Shown in pieces: positions 56,254-63,796 of a stretch of DNA of 64,000 nt. A model generated the notes under the pieces. The model ran no database searches. It was not told the origin of the DNA and worked only from the letters and a program-made list of their open reading frames with translations. Position numbers and translations under genes: made by a program. The DNA lies in NCBI GenBank assembly GCA_014859895.1, contig JACZKS010000166.1:1-64000 (forward strand). Reading direction: 5' to 3'. The stretch's first letter is position 1, and each line of letters starts with the position of its first letter. The stretch comes from Rhodospirillales bacterium. GTDB taxonomy: Bacteria > Pseudomonadota > Alphaproteobacteria > Rhodospirillales > Shumkoniaceae.

Positions 56254-57000
56254 ATGCTAACTATTGACAAGTTTCGAACTGATTTTGCGGGATATACGTC
56301 CAAATGGGATTGGGAAATAGAGGGCTTTATAGATAAGCAAAATTACGTCTACCCAATAGACACGGATACCAAGGTTATTTCGACGGTATTTGAACGTCTT
56401 TCCAGCCCGGTTATCCGCTCTGTCGCAAAATCGGAAGGCTATAAAGTCGAGTTGGCGAACCAAACGACATATCCTGATTTCACATTAACAAACAAGGAAA
56501 ATCACCGCATAGCTATCGACGTTAAAACGACATATTTAAGTAAAACCATGGTTTTTACGCTTGGCGGATATAATTCATTTATAAGAAATCATACAAAAAA
56601 CATATTATATAACTATACGACATATAACGAACATTGGATATTGGGGTTTATATATGAGCAAAATAAGGTTTTTGATGAATATGATCTAGATAGCATGCCT
56701 AGTAGAGGAGATATACCGTGCCCTTACTCGGTTCGCGCCGTGTTTATAAGAAAGAAACACGAAATTTCCGGTTTGCGAGCAGGTAGTGGAAACACAAAAA
56801 ATATCGGCAGCGTCAAATTGCGTTCGCCTGATGAATTTGCGACTGCTAGGGGGCCATTTATGCGTTTCGGCCTACCAAAAGACGCCTGCGACTACTATTG
56901 GTCAAATTATGAACAATACACCGACCGAAATTCTCCATCTATTTCCAATGAGCGCGAATTGGTGTCGCATCAGGATTTCAGGAGGTTTAATCCGCAATGA
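56254..57000 (+). CDS. EcoRV-like type II restriction endonuclease
   Basis: This 248-residue protein is close in length to EcoRV (245) and shares its landmarks in order: YPIDTDTKVISTVFE, the PD-(D/E)xK core TYPDFTL...IAIDVKTTY with Asp75, Asp89 and Lys91, FTLGGYNSFIRNHTKNI, and the recognition loop AGSGNTKNIGS. The last loop carries the Gly, Asn and Thr positions that read GATATC in EcoRV, so the same specificity is predicted. The start is the ATG at 56254; the frame upstream to 56203 has no family match. AT-rich codons mark it as foreign. It overlaps the next gene by four bases. Confidence 0.92.
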   Translation: MLTIDKFRTDFAGYTSKWDWEIEGFIDKQNYVYPIDTDTKVISTVFERLSSPVIRSVAKSEGYKVELANQTTYPDFTLTNKENHRIAIDVKTTYLSKTMVFTLGGYNSFIRNHTKNILYNYTTYNEHWILGFIYEQNKVFDEYDLDSMPSRGDIPCPYSVRAVFIRKKHEISGLRAGSGNTKNIGSVKLRSPDEFATARGPFMRFGLPKDACDYYWSNYEQYTDRNSPSISNERELVSHQDFRRFNPQ

Positions 57001-57452
57001 CGAGAAGTGACGTAAAGTTCCTGGTAATTCGTGTTGCAAATATGGACAACATCGATGCCATTGACGAACTGGATAAATGCATAGCCGAACAGGGGGTGGT
57101 GTGGTTCGGAAAATATGGACGAGGAGTGAGTGCTACTCAACTTGGAGCCTTTAACGGAACTGAAAAAAAATATGCTATACTGGTATATAAAGGAAAGCCA
57201 GGACGATCACACAGCTATTCGTACCATTGGTATGAAATAAAGGCATTTTCCAGAAAAGTTCCTCCATCCGGATCATACCCACAATATTATAAGCCGTTTC
57301 TAAACAGAATTAACACGTGGCTCAAATTGTCACAGACGGAAATGAACATGCCAGGAATAAACGATCTATATACAAAAAGCTCCCTTTCTCCGGTTACAGA
57401 AAGCCTGTCTCGTTCGATGTCTGCGCATTTTTTCTGCATATTAAGGCATTGA
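56997..57452 (+). CDS. unknown protein coupled to the EcoRV-like nuclease
   Basis: A 151-residue protein that overlaps the endonuclease stop (ATGA). I do not recognise it. The order VKFLVIRVANMDNIDAID, EQGVVWFGKYGRGVS, KKYAILVYKGK, YHWYEIKAFSR and YPQYYKPFLNR suggests a small alpha/beta domain, perhaps of PUA/EVE type, but I cannot show it. Its last 12 bp overlap the end of the convergent methyltransferase gene. A control protein, a nicking accessory or a modified-base reader are all possible. Confidence 0.7.
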   Translation: MTRSDVKFLVIRVANMDNIDAIDELDKCIAEQGVVWFGKYGRGVSATQLGAFNGTEKKYAILVYKGKPGRSHSYSYHWYEIKAFSRKVPPSGSYPQYYKPFLNRINTWLKLSQTEMNMPGINDLYTKSSLSPVTESLSRSMSAHFFCILRH

Positions 57453-58532
57453 TGTGATAATTTGTTCCTTCGTTTGATTGCTGTGAGACAACGCGTATTT
57501 ATAAATTTTTTCAACATCCAGCGTAGCCTTCCGGCCACGCTGTGAAAGAACTTCTAATATTTCATGTTCTGTTGGAATGCCGTCACTGCGATAACTAAAA
57601 ACAATTATAGAATCGCGCCATTTATCGCAAATTCGTTGAATCTCTTGTAGAGCTGTATCCTTATTTGACCATGCGGTGGATTTTGACAATATAGGTTTGT
57701 GAGGGTATCGATCATTTTTAAGGTCATAAAGTTTATAATCGCACAACCCGTCAAGAAAATGATAAAAATTAGGGTAATCTGCGCCAACCCCGTCGCGATT
57801 TAAATATGGAGGATCTAAATATATTAAATCAACCAGATCTGGTAATTCAGATAAATCGCTAGTGTTGCAGTTAAAAACTTTCCATTTTATCACGTTGTCA
57901 TCAAAAGGAAACGATATTAACTCAGATACGACCTTTTTTGCATGGTTTAATATAGATGTTTGCCACGTTTTTGCGTTTCCAAATGAGCGTTTTACATCTC
58001 TTGTCCTCATATTGAGGTTTGCTCTATGAAAAAGATTGTATGGGCGCTTCATCAGTAGGGCTTGCCCAACAGCGTATATATATATAGATCTTTCAAAATC
58101 GTCTAAAAGATTAACGTTTTGGCAAAAACGGTCTATTTGCTCATTTTCTTCATCAAAAAAATAAATTCCACTGAAATAATCACTAATTTTTTTGTGGTAT
58201 TGTATGGGGGCTTCGTATAAAAGATAACTTAACGTCGTCTCGTAGTTTAAAGAAGAAAGCTTTTCGCGTGTTGCGGAAAGAAATAAACTAGATACTAAAT
58301 TATTGTACAGCATATAATCGTTTGAATAAGTGTCTTTTTTTAATAATCGCAGAAGAAGGCTAACTGTTCCGGTCCCGGAATATAGGTCGAGAGCTGATCG
58401 AAATTCGAAAGAGTTGAATACAGACGACAGCTCTTCGACGACTTTCCGTTTTGATCCCTGGTAGCGTGTTTTAGGGAACCTTGGTAGTCCGGACGATTTT
58501 TTATTATCAAATAGGTTAAGTTGGCACTGCAT
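57441..58532 (-). CDS. DNA adenine methyltransferase (D12 class)
   Basis: A 363-residue N6-adenine methyltransferase. The N-terminus PRFPKTRYQGSKRKVV is typical of Dam-like D12 enzymes. The AdoMet site is DLYSGTG (residues 49-55) and the catalytic motif is DPPY (240-243), followed by LNRDGVG. It is the predicted protector against the EcoRV-like nuclease and would methylate an adenine of GATATC. Its C-terminus overlaps the 3' end of the accessory gene in a tail-to-tail arrangement. Codon use is AT-rich like the nuclease. Confidence 0.9.
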   Translation of the reverse strand: MQCQLNLFDNKKSSGLPRFPKTRYQGSKRKVVEELSSVFNSFEFRSALDLYSGTGTVSLLLRLLKKDTYSNDYMLYNNLVSSLFLSATREKLSSLNYETTLSYLLYEAPIQYHKKISDYFSGIYFFDEENEQIDRFCQNVNLLDDFERSIYIYAVGQALLMKRPYNLFHRANLNMRTRDVKRSFGNAKTWQTSILNHAKKVVSELISFPFDDNVIKWKVFNCNTSDLSELPDLVDLIYLDPPYLNRDGVGADYPNFYHFLDGLCDYKLYDLKNDRYPHKPILSKSTAWSNKDTALQEIQRICDKWRDSIIVFSYRSDGIPTEHEILEVLSQRGRKATLDVEKIYKYALSHSNQTKEQIITSMP

Positions 58533-58902
58533 TGTGAATTGCTGCTCCCAGTATAGCTAGCGAGCAAAATACGCTAGGCAAGGAGGTTCAACAAGCCTCC
58601 ATTAGGGCGCCCGGCGGGAAATCTAGCGACCGTCATTTTTGCGTGGCCGCGTTATGACCGCGAAAAAGGCAAGACGGGCTGTACGGGAGAGGTTGCCGGG
58701 AGAAACGGCAACTTGGTGCGTGCGAGTTTTCTTACATTTGGCGTTTGAAGAAAGTTTTGACCCATCCGACGATATGAGTTTCTGCTTATGCTGGTTCGCG
58801 GATGGTGAGGTGGGACATCGCTGCCGGCGAGGAGAGCATTAGTCGCAATCCCTCGGCCGGCACCACATTTTGACGTCCCTTAACGAACGGGATAAGCCCC
58901 TC
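58533..58902. other. 370-bp region upstream of methyltransferase gene
   Basis: This includes the methyltransferase promoter and the 3' side of the next minus-strand gene. A plus-strand ORF at 58654-58842 (MTAKKARRAVRERLPGETA, Cys-rich end) has no good ribosome site and no family, so I do not call it. Nothing else was recognised. Confidence 0.4.
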
Positions 58903-59442
58903 TCAGAGATCAACGACCATGGCAAGGAAACGGCGATAGGTGTCTACGGCTCGATCCTTTTCATCAAGACCAAAAATATGGCGTTCGATCTCTCCGGGAT
59001 CTTCTTTGCCAGTCTTATAGCGCCCAACAATGGCAACCAATTCATCCGTGGGCGTCTCTTGGTTCAAAATAAAATAGACGCCAACGTTTTCGGAATTTTT
59101 ATAAGACAGATTGACGTGCACGAAACTTTTACCGGTAAAAACATCCTTGCCAGTTTTCACGCCATTGTTAAGTTTATTTTTTGATAGATCAAAATCGCGG
59201 AGAATATCACTATCAATGTTCGACAGTATATCCCTTGCCGTAGCGTCACGTGAACCAAATATCTTGGTGGCGGCCTTGGGAAAACGAACCCGTAACTGTT
59301 TTTCAATCGCCGCAATCAGTGTCTCTTTTTCTTTTTCCGTAGTTCCCTTATGGCCTACGACGTTATTATATTGCGTCATCAATTGGGCTCTGCTCAGCGT
59401 TCCATTCTCAATAACCGCGATAATGCGTGCAATGTCAGGCAT
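58903..59442 (-). CDS. hypothetical island protein
   Basis: A 179-residue protein of unknown family. The N-terminal third is helical (MPDIARIIAVIENGTLSRAQL, EKETLIAAIEKQLRVRF). The middle (KTGKDVFTGKSFVHVNLSYKNSENVGVYFILNQETP) is a beta sheet. The C-terminus is helical with AVDTYRRFLAMVVDL. It is soluble, without recognisable catalytic motifs, and divergent from the short recombinase gene. Confidence 0.68.
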   Translation of the reverse strand: MPDIARIIAVIENGTLSRAQLMTQYNNVVGHKGTTEKEKETLIAAIEKQLRVRFPKAATKIFGSRDATARDILSNIDSDILRDFDLSKNKLNNGVKTGKDVFTGKSFVHVNLSYKNSENVGVYFILNQETPTDELVAIVGRYKTGKEDPGEIERHIFGLDEKDRAVDTYRRFLAMVVDL

Positions 59443-59498
59443 TTTTCCCCCTCAAATATGAAACCGCAGAAAACGCAGCTTTTCTTAGGTTCTGTCCC

Positions 59499-59525
59499 AA
59501 CCCCGCAGTTTCTGCGGGGTTTTTC
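59499..59525 (+). terminator. intrinsic terminator upstream of the short recombinase
   Basis: An 8-bp stem CCCCGCAG / CTGCGGGG with loop TTT is followed by TTTTTC. It lies between divergent genes, on the plus strand, 72 bp before the recombinase start, so it would end a transcript that begins just upstream. Confidence 0.75.
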
Positions 59526-59597
59526 TTTCCTTGCGGCCTGCCTCATCCGAAAACATAATAATAACTGTGGAAAAACAACAGCTTATTAGGTTCTGAT

Positions 59598-60167
59598 ATG
59601 AAACAGGCTAAGGTCCCAAACGATACGGAGATGAAGCGGCTGCTTGCGGTCATCGACACTGGCAAGCACGCTTCCCGCAACCGTGCAGCAGCTATGCTAT
59701 CCCACCTCGCTGGATTGCGCGTAGGGGAAATTGCGTCCCTGCTTATCGGCGATGTGTTTGACGGCGACGGCAACCCGCGCGAACAGATCATACTGAAGGC
59801 CGCATACACAAAAGGGCACCAGGCCCGCACGGTGTTTGTCAGCGATAAACTGCGTAGAGAACTTCGGCGGTATCAATCGTCGTTTGAAACGACGCTTCCC
59901 AACGATGCGCCCTTGCTGAAAACGCAGAAGAACACGGCGTTTTCGGCGAACACGCTCTGCCAGCTATTCGGGGAGCTTTACCGGCGGGCGGGCGTTGATG
60001 GCGCAACCAGCCACAGCGGGCGGCGCTCGTTCATCACCAAGCTGGCCCACAGCGGCGTTTCGGCAAAAGTCATCATGACGCTCGCCGGTCACAAGCACCT
60101 CAGCACTACGCAACGCTACATCGACGTGAACGACGAAATGCTGCGGGCGGCTGTTGAGGTCATATAA
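59598..60167 (+). CDS. tyrosine recombinase, catalytic domain only
   Basis: A 189-residue phage-integrase-family protein with the complete active site: Arg41 in GLRVGE, Lys72 in TKGHQAR, His139 and Arg142 in HSGRR, His165/His167 in GHKHLSTTQ and nucleophile Tyr174 in QRYID. The N-terminal core-binding domain of ordinary integrases is missing, which puts it in the short-integrase group. It may resolve or invert DNA rather than integrate the island, which has a full-length integrase. An island palindrome (59879-59893) lies inside it. Confidence 0.9.
   Translation: MKQAKVPNDTEMKRLLAVIDTGKHASRNRAAAMLSHLAGLRVGEIASLLIGDVFDGDGNPREQIILKAAYTKGHQARTVFVSDKLRRELRRYQSSFETTLPNDAPLLKTQKNTAFSANTLCQLFGELYRRAGVDGATSHSGRRSFITKLAHSGVSAKVIMTLAGHKHLSTTQRYIDVNDEMLRAAVEVI
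59879..59893. repeat. island palindrome copy 4 (GTCGT-TTGAA-ACGAC)
   Basis: Inside the short recombinase gene. With one more base each side it is a perfect 17-base palindrome around a central G. Confidence 0.8.
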
Positions 60168-60169
60168 GG

Positions 60170-60192
60170 AAAACCCCGCCTTTTGGGCGGGG
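60170..60192 (-). terminator. intrinsic terminator of the AAA+ ATPase operon
   Basis: On the minus strand CCCCGCC-CAAAA-GGCGGGG is followed by TTTTCC. It lies 8 bp after the ATPase stop and 3 bp after the convergent recombinase stop. Confidence 0.8.
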
Positions 60193-60199
60193 CTGTCGT

Positions 60200-60880
60200 T
60201 TACGCGGCGGGCCGTTGCGGTACGATACACGCGGCGACCTTATCGAAATCGGATTGTTTGATCCGGCGGATAACGTCCTCCAACACCCCCAACATTTCCC
60301 GGTTGTCGCCCTCTCTGGGTTTCAACAGCGGCATTAGCACCTCCGGTGGGCGGGGATAGCCTTCCGCTTTCATGATGGAAACCGCCTTGTCCAGCCACCT
60401 TTCGGCGGACGCGCCCTTGATGGGCAGACAGGTGCAGCGCGACTTGATGGGATCCGGGATTTTATCAAAATAGTTCGTGGTCAAAACGAACAGGCAATGT
60501 CCCTTGAGATAATCCATTACGCCGCGAAGCGCATCGAAAGCGTCACTACGCAATCCATCGACTTCATCCAAAATCGCGAACCGAATGCCCGTCGAATTGT
60601 GAGAGGCGAGGCGCCCGAACTCCTTGATTTTGGTGATTTCCTTAAAAGACCTGTCCGCCGACGCGTTGAGGTGCCGGATGTCTGGGCCAACAACATCACA
60701 GGCGATGGCGCGGGGAAGCAACTTGGCAATGGTCGTTTTGCCCGTTCCTGGAGGCCCGTAGAGCAGAAGCGACTTATCGGCTAATCCTTGCTGATAGGCC
60801 AAGATGGCGTTCCGAGTTTTATCGTCGTGATAAACGACGCTTTCCAGGTCGGTGGGAGCATACTTATTTTCAAAGCTCAT
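60200..60880 (-). CDS. clamp-loader-like AAA+ ATPase
   Basis: A 226-residue AAA+ protein similar to RFC small subunits and T4 gp44: ENKYAPTDLESVV at the N-terminus, Walker A GPPGTGKTT (42-50), Walker B FAILDEVD (101-108), sensor-1 TTNYFDKIP and the SRC arginine-finger motif (147-149). It is shorter than true clamp loaders and may lack the collar domain. No sliding clamp or polymerase gene is nearby. It is likely co-transcribed with the unknown gene at 60948-61760. Confidence 0.85.
   Translation of the reverse strand: MSFENKYAPTDLESVVYHDDKTRNAILAYQQGLADKSLLLYGPPGTGKTTIAKLLPRAIACDVVGPDIRHLNASADRSFKEITKIKEFGRLASHNSTGIRFAILDEVDGLRSDAFDALRGVMDYLKGHCLFVLTTNYFDKIPDPIKSRCTCLPIKGASAERWLDKAVSIMKAEGYPRPPEVLMPLLKPREGDNREMLGVLEDVIRRIKQSDFDKVAACIVPQRPAA
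60824..60838. repeat. island palindrome copy 5 (GTCGT-GATAA-ACGAC)
   Basis: Near the 5' end of the AAA+ ATPase gene, about 45 bp after its start. Confidence 0.8.
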
Positions 60881-60912
60881 ATCAAATTCCTTTCATCTAT
60901 AAGTTGTGGTGT

Positions 60913-60937
60913 GAGGGGCAGCGTCACGCTGCCCCTC
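60913..60937 (-). promoter_or_regulatory. perfect 11-bp hairpin between the two ATPase-operon genes
   Basis: GAGGGGCAGCG / CGCTGCCCCTC with a three-base loop lies 10 bp after the upstream stop and 33 bp before the ATPase start. There is no T-run, so it probably controls mRNA stability or relative expression rather than terminating. Confidence 0.6.
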
Positions 60938-60947
60938 TAAAAATTGA

Positions 60948-61760
60948 TTACGCGGCTTGATCGAGAACGAAGGTTTCGTTTGCTGTGCCATCGCTTTTGG
61001 GCGTGGCGACGGCGGCGGCCAATGCGTCATCGTCCCTCTGTTCGGCGGCGGCCTTTTCCGCATCGAGGGTTTTGCGGCCCTTATCTTCCTCAATTTTCTT
61101 GCCGTAATTGGCAAGAGCCTTTTTGCAGAGCGTGCCGTTAGGATCGTAGGCGAAATCGGCGACGCTGATAGAACCGTCGTTTGAAACGACGCCGAGAAGG
61201 AGCACGAAACCGTTTTCGGCATCGGGCGCGTTCGTGGGGCTTTTGACCTTTGCCAGCGAACGCTTGTTTTCGAGGACGCTGACAGCGAAGGTGGTCTGGC
61301 GAACTTGGCGTTGCTGCTGGCTTTCCGCTTGCGGCTTGGATTCGCCGAGGCGAATTTCCTCAACGCCCCCCATTTCGGAAATCCAATCGGGCAACTTGGA
61401 AAGATCGACCCGATCCTTTTTGGCGCGGCGCAGCACGGCAGAATAAGTGTGGGCACGGCGACGTTCTGTGGCGAACACGGCACGGACAATCTTGGTTGCA
61501 AGAGGCGTAGTGCTTTGGAACTTTTGCCCAAGCGCGGTGAGGTGCTCGTCGAAAAGGGCGAGCTGCTTGGCTTTGCCGCTAAGGTTCAAAAGAATTTCGT
61601 AGCAGCCCTGCAAAATTTTGTAGAGGCGCTGGTTGCTGCGGGCGAATTCCTCAATTTCCCAGCCTTGGCGCTCCTTCGACATCGCGTCGAGCTTTTGCGC
61701 GGCCAGCTGGAAAGTGCTGGTTTCGGTGGCCTTGGTGGTCTTAGTGGTCGTGTTAGTCAT
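60948..61760 (-). CDS. unknown partner of the AAA+ ATPase
   Basis: A 270-residue protein that I do not recognise. A Thr/Lys-rich N-terminus (MTNTTTKTTKATETS) leads into a long helical region (KLDAMSKERQGWEIEEFARSN, LYKILQGCYEILLNLSGKAKQLALFDEHL), a basic Arg-rich stretch (TERRRAHTYSAVLRRAKKDR), a beta-like domain and an acidic Ala-rich tail. I chose the ATG at 61760, preceded by AGGAGATA; the frame is open to 61817. It carries island palindrome 6. Confidence 0.75.
   Translation of the reverse strand: MTNTTTKTTKATETSTFQLAAQKLDAMSKERQGWEIEEFARSNQRLYKILQGCYEILLNLSGKAKQLALFDEHLTALGQKFQSTTPLATKIVRAVFATERRRAHTYSAVLRRAKKDRVDLSKLPDWISEMGGVEEIRLGESKPQAESQQQRQVRQTTFAVSVLENKRSLAKVKSPTNAPDAENGFVLLLGVVSNDGSISVADFAYDPNGTLCKKALANYGKKIEEDKGRKTLDAEKAAAEQRDDDALAAAVATPKSDGTANETFVLDQAA
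61176..61190. repeat. island palindrome copy 6 (GTCGT-TTGAA-ACGAC)
   Basis: Within the 60948-61760 gene, with the same spacer as copy 4. Confidence 0.8.
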
Positions 61761-62178
61761 AAATATCTCCTTTGGTTTACGAGATGATGGGGACAATTCC
61801 CCGGGCGTGGCGGACACACGACAGAACTAAATTCGCAGAAATTTGGGCGCGAATGTTCTGCCGCTGCTGTGACGCAGCCACACGATCTAACAATGTCAAG
61901 GAGATTGCCTAATATCGGCAAATGTAAAACAGAGCGAAATCTGCACTGTTTGTTAGCAGTTCTCTAGCGTATGTCTGACATAACTCCGTTTCGCTTTTAT
62001 ACGCTAAGATGTGGACTGCGTTCTCCCACGTGACTTAATGAGTGTCTCACAAAACCAAAATCTGTCAAGCGGACCACGGCAACTTTTTTTCGATTTTCCC
62101 GACAAAAATCTTTAACGCATTGAAAACGCGAGAAATATTTTTTAATTTTTTTGTTGACGTGCCGAAATATGTCGTTTT
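61761..62178. other. 418-bp AT-richer region upstream of the ATPase operon
   Basis: The region lies between the start of the 61760 gene and the integrase end, and should contain the operon promoter. It has several short AT-rich words but no clear promoter or repeat. A possible 61-codon minus-strand ORF from GTG at 62182 overlaps the integrase stop; its basic product (VKNDIFRHVNKKIKKYF) could be a small DNA-binding protein, but evidence is weak. Confidence 0.4.
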
Positions 62179-62185
62179 TCACGAC
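62171..62185. repeat. island palindrome copy 7 (GTCGT-TTTTC-ACGAC)
   Basis: Overlaps the integrase stop codon (62179-62181). Confidence 0.8.
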
Positions 62186-63495
62186 ACTTTTCTAGGCCGG
62201 TTGCGTTGGGTGAGTTCGGCGGCAGCCAGCGTCGGCGTGAGATGACCATAGTGGTGTTCGATCATCTGGACGCTGGTGCCCATGTTCTCCGCCAGCGTAT
62301 AGATTGATACCCGCCCGTAGATCAGCCGCAGGGTGGCGTAGGTATGGCGGCAGGAATACAGCACGCGTTTGCGCCCCTGCGTATCCCGGAGAAGCCCGGC
62401 TTCTTTCAAGGCTTTGTCAAACAGCTTGGCGAAATATCCTGCTTTTACGGGGGGGCCATCAGGAAGGCAGAACACATATTCGTCGGGAGACACCGGATGC
62501 CCGAGAACCTTTTCCCTTCGCTGCCGGATACGGGAAAGAAAGTTTTTAGTGTAGGGCATTGCGACCGGCTGACGCTCTCCGGTCTTTCCCCGGACCGACA
62601 AGAGAACGTGCTCGGTGCCATGAGGGTCAATAAAGGGAGAGATATGTTTCCAGCACAGCCCATCGCTCTCGGTCCCGGGACGAATGCCCGAGTTGATGAG
62701 GAACAGGACGTAATCCCTCAGTAGCTCGCGGCGCTGGCGGCTCTCCTCATCCCGGCCCGTTTTGTGCCAGTGCCGCAGAAAGCGGTAAAGCTGGCGGTAT
62801 TCCTCCAGGCTAAACGCGGCGCGGCTCATTTGACTGTTGGGGTCGCGCTTTTCGCGTCGGGTTATGATCGGCTTAATGGTCGGGACATCGGCTGGCTTGA
62901 TCGCGTCGTATTTTTCCGCGGTCTTGAAGACGCCGCGCAGCACGGTCATCACGTTCGCCATTCCGCTTCGCGTCATTGCGCGCCGCCTCGGCGATGGCGC
63001 CACAACGCGCTTGCCGTTCCGCATGTAGACCTTATTCTTTTGGAGCGCGCCTGGTCCCGATGTCCAGTATGTCCGGCACCAGTCTTGAAAGGCCGCGATG
63101 TCCTTTGCCTTGATGCCGTCGATGTGACGGGTGCCGAAAAAGCCCTTGATGTAGCGTTCGGCGGTTGGCTTGTAGTCCTTCAGATGGCGTGCCGGGCGTA
63201 TGCCAGCCGTAATTTCCTCTTCCAAACCCTTCACATACAACGAGCAAACCTGCGGCACGGTCTGGGTGCGCACATTCATGCCGTGCTTAAGCTTAAAGCG
63301 CACTTCGTCGTACCACTCTTTCGCGCGGCTTTTGGCCTTTTCCTTGTTGATGGTCTTGAGGGTTTTGGTCAGGTAGCCCTTGCCGACCGGATTAATCATC
63401 CGGGCGTGCCAGCGCGGCGTCCTCGTATCGGCGCGGACATAGATTTGAAGTTCGCCATCCTCCAAATCCGTAATCTGCTGCCTGTGCTGGGTCAT
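62179..63495 (-). CDS. tyrosine-type island integrase
   Basis: A 438-residue integrase with an N-terminal arm-binding region, a SAM-like core-binding domain (about residues 80-215) and a catalytic domain: Arg in NSGIRPGTE, Lys in RGKTGER, the YSCRHTYAT box (Tyr in place of the first His, as in many phage integrases), and EHHYGHL with the nucleophile Tyr. It sits beside the intact tRNA-Arg and is transcribed away from it, the usual layout for tRNA-targeting islands. It is the predicted enzyme for integration and excision at the 45-bp att sites. Confidence 0.95.
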   Translation of the reverse strand: MTQHRQQITDLEDGELQIYVRADTRTPRWHARMINPVGKGYLTKTLKTINKEKAKSRAKEWYDEVRFKLKHGMNVRTQTVPQVCSLYVKGLEEEITAGIRPARHLKDYKPTAERYIKGFFGTRHIDGIKAKDIAAFQDWCRTYWTSGPGALQKNKVYMRNGKRVVAPSPRRRAMTRSGMANVMTVLRGVFKTAEKYDAIKPADVPTIKPIITRREKRDPNSQMSRAAFSLEEYRQLYRFLRHWHKTGRDEESRQRRELLRDYVLFLINSGIRPGTESDGLCWKHISPFIDPHGTEHVLLSVRGKTGERQPVAMPYTKNFLSRIRQRREKVLGHPVSPDEYVFCLPDGPPVKAGYFAKLFDKALKEAGLLRDTQGRKRVLYSCRHTYATLRLIYGRVSIYTLAENMGTSVQMIEHHYGHLTPTLAAAELTQRNRPRKVS

Positions 63496-63611
63496 TTTCT
63501 GTATACGTCTTGTGCAGATACCTTGTGTCTATCTATCTGTTATAACACAGAAAATGATCCATTCAATAATCTGTTCATTTTTTGTGTGACATAAAACCGG
63601 CAATTTCTACA

Positions 63612-63650
63612 AATAAAAAACCCATCGAAAACTAATGTTTTCAATGGGTT
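63612..63650 (-). terminator. intrinsic terminator of tRNA-Arg
   Basis: The stem AACCCATTGAAAAC / GTTTTCGATGGGTT has one T-G wobble and a four-base loop. It is followed on the minus strand by TTTTATTTG, 3 bp after the tRNA 3' end. Confidence 0.85.
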
Positions 63651-63652
63651 GC

Positions 63653-63729
<77 letters not shown>

Positions 63730-63796
63730 GCTGCGGGATTTTATAGCACACCGACGGGGGGGCGCGTCACCCCCGGCGAGGGCGGCTTGGCCGGCT

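Larger units (their letters stand above)
51688..63652. mobile_element. integrative genomic island, about 12 kb, inserted at tRNA-Arg(CCT)
   Basis: The element is bounded by a 45-bp perfect direct repeat (51688-51732 and 63653-63697). The right copy is the 3' part of an intact tRNA-Arg, with a tyrosine integrase 158 bp away. Base composition differs from the flanks, most strongly at 56.2-58.6 kb, which is AT-rich. Cargo: restriction-modification genes, a lipoprotein hydrolase, an AAA+ ATPase, a second recombinase and unknown genes. No conjugation, replication-initiator or virion structural genes were recognised, so it may be mobilised by helpers or be a satellite-type element. Confidence 0.93.
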
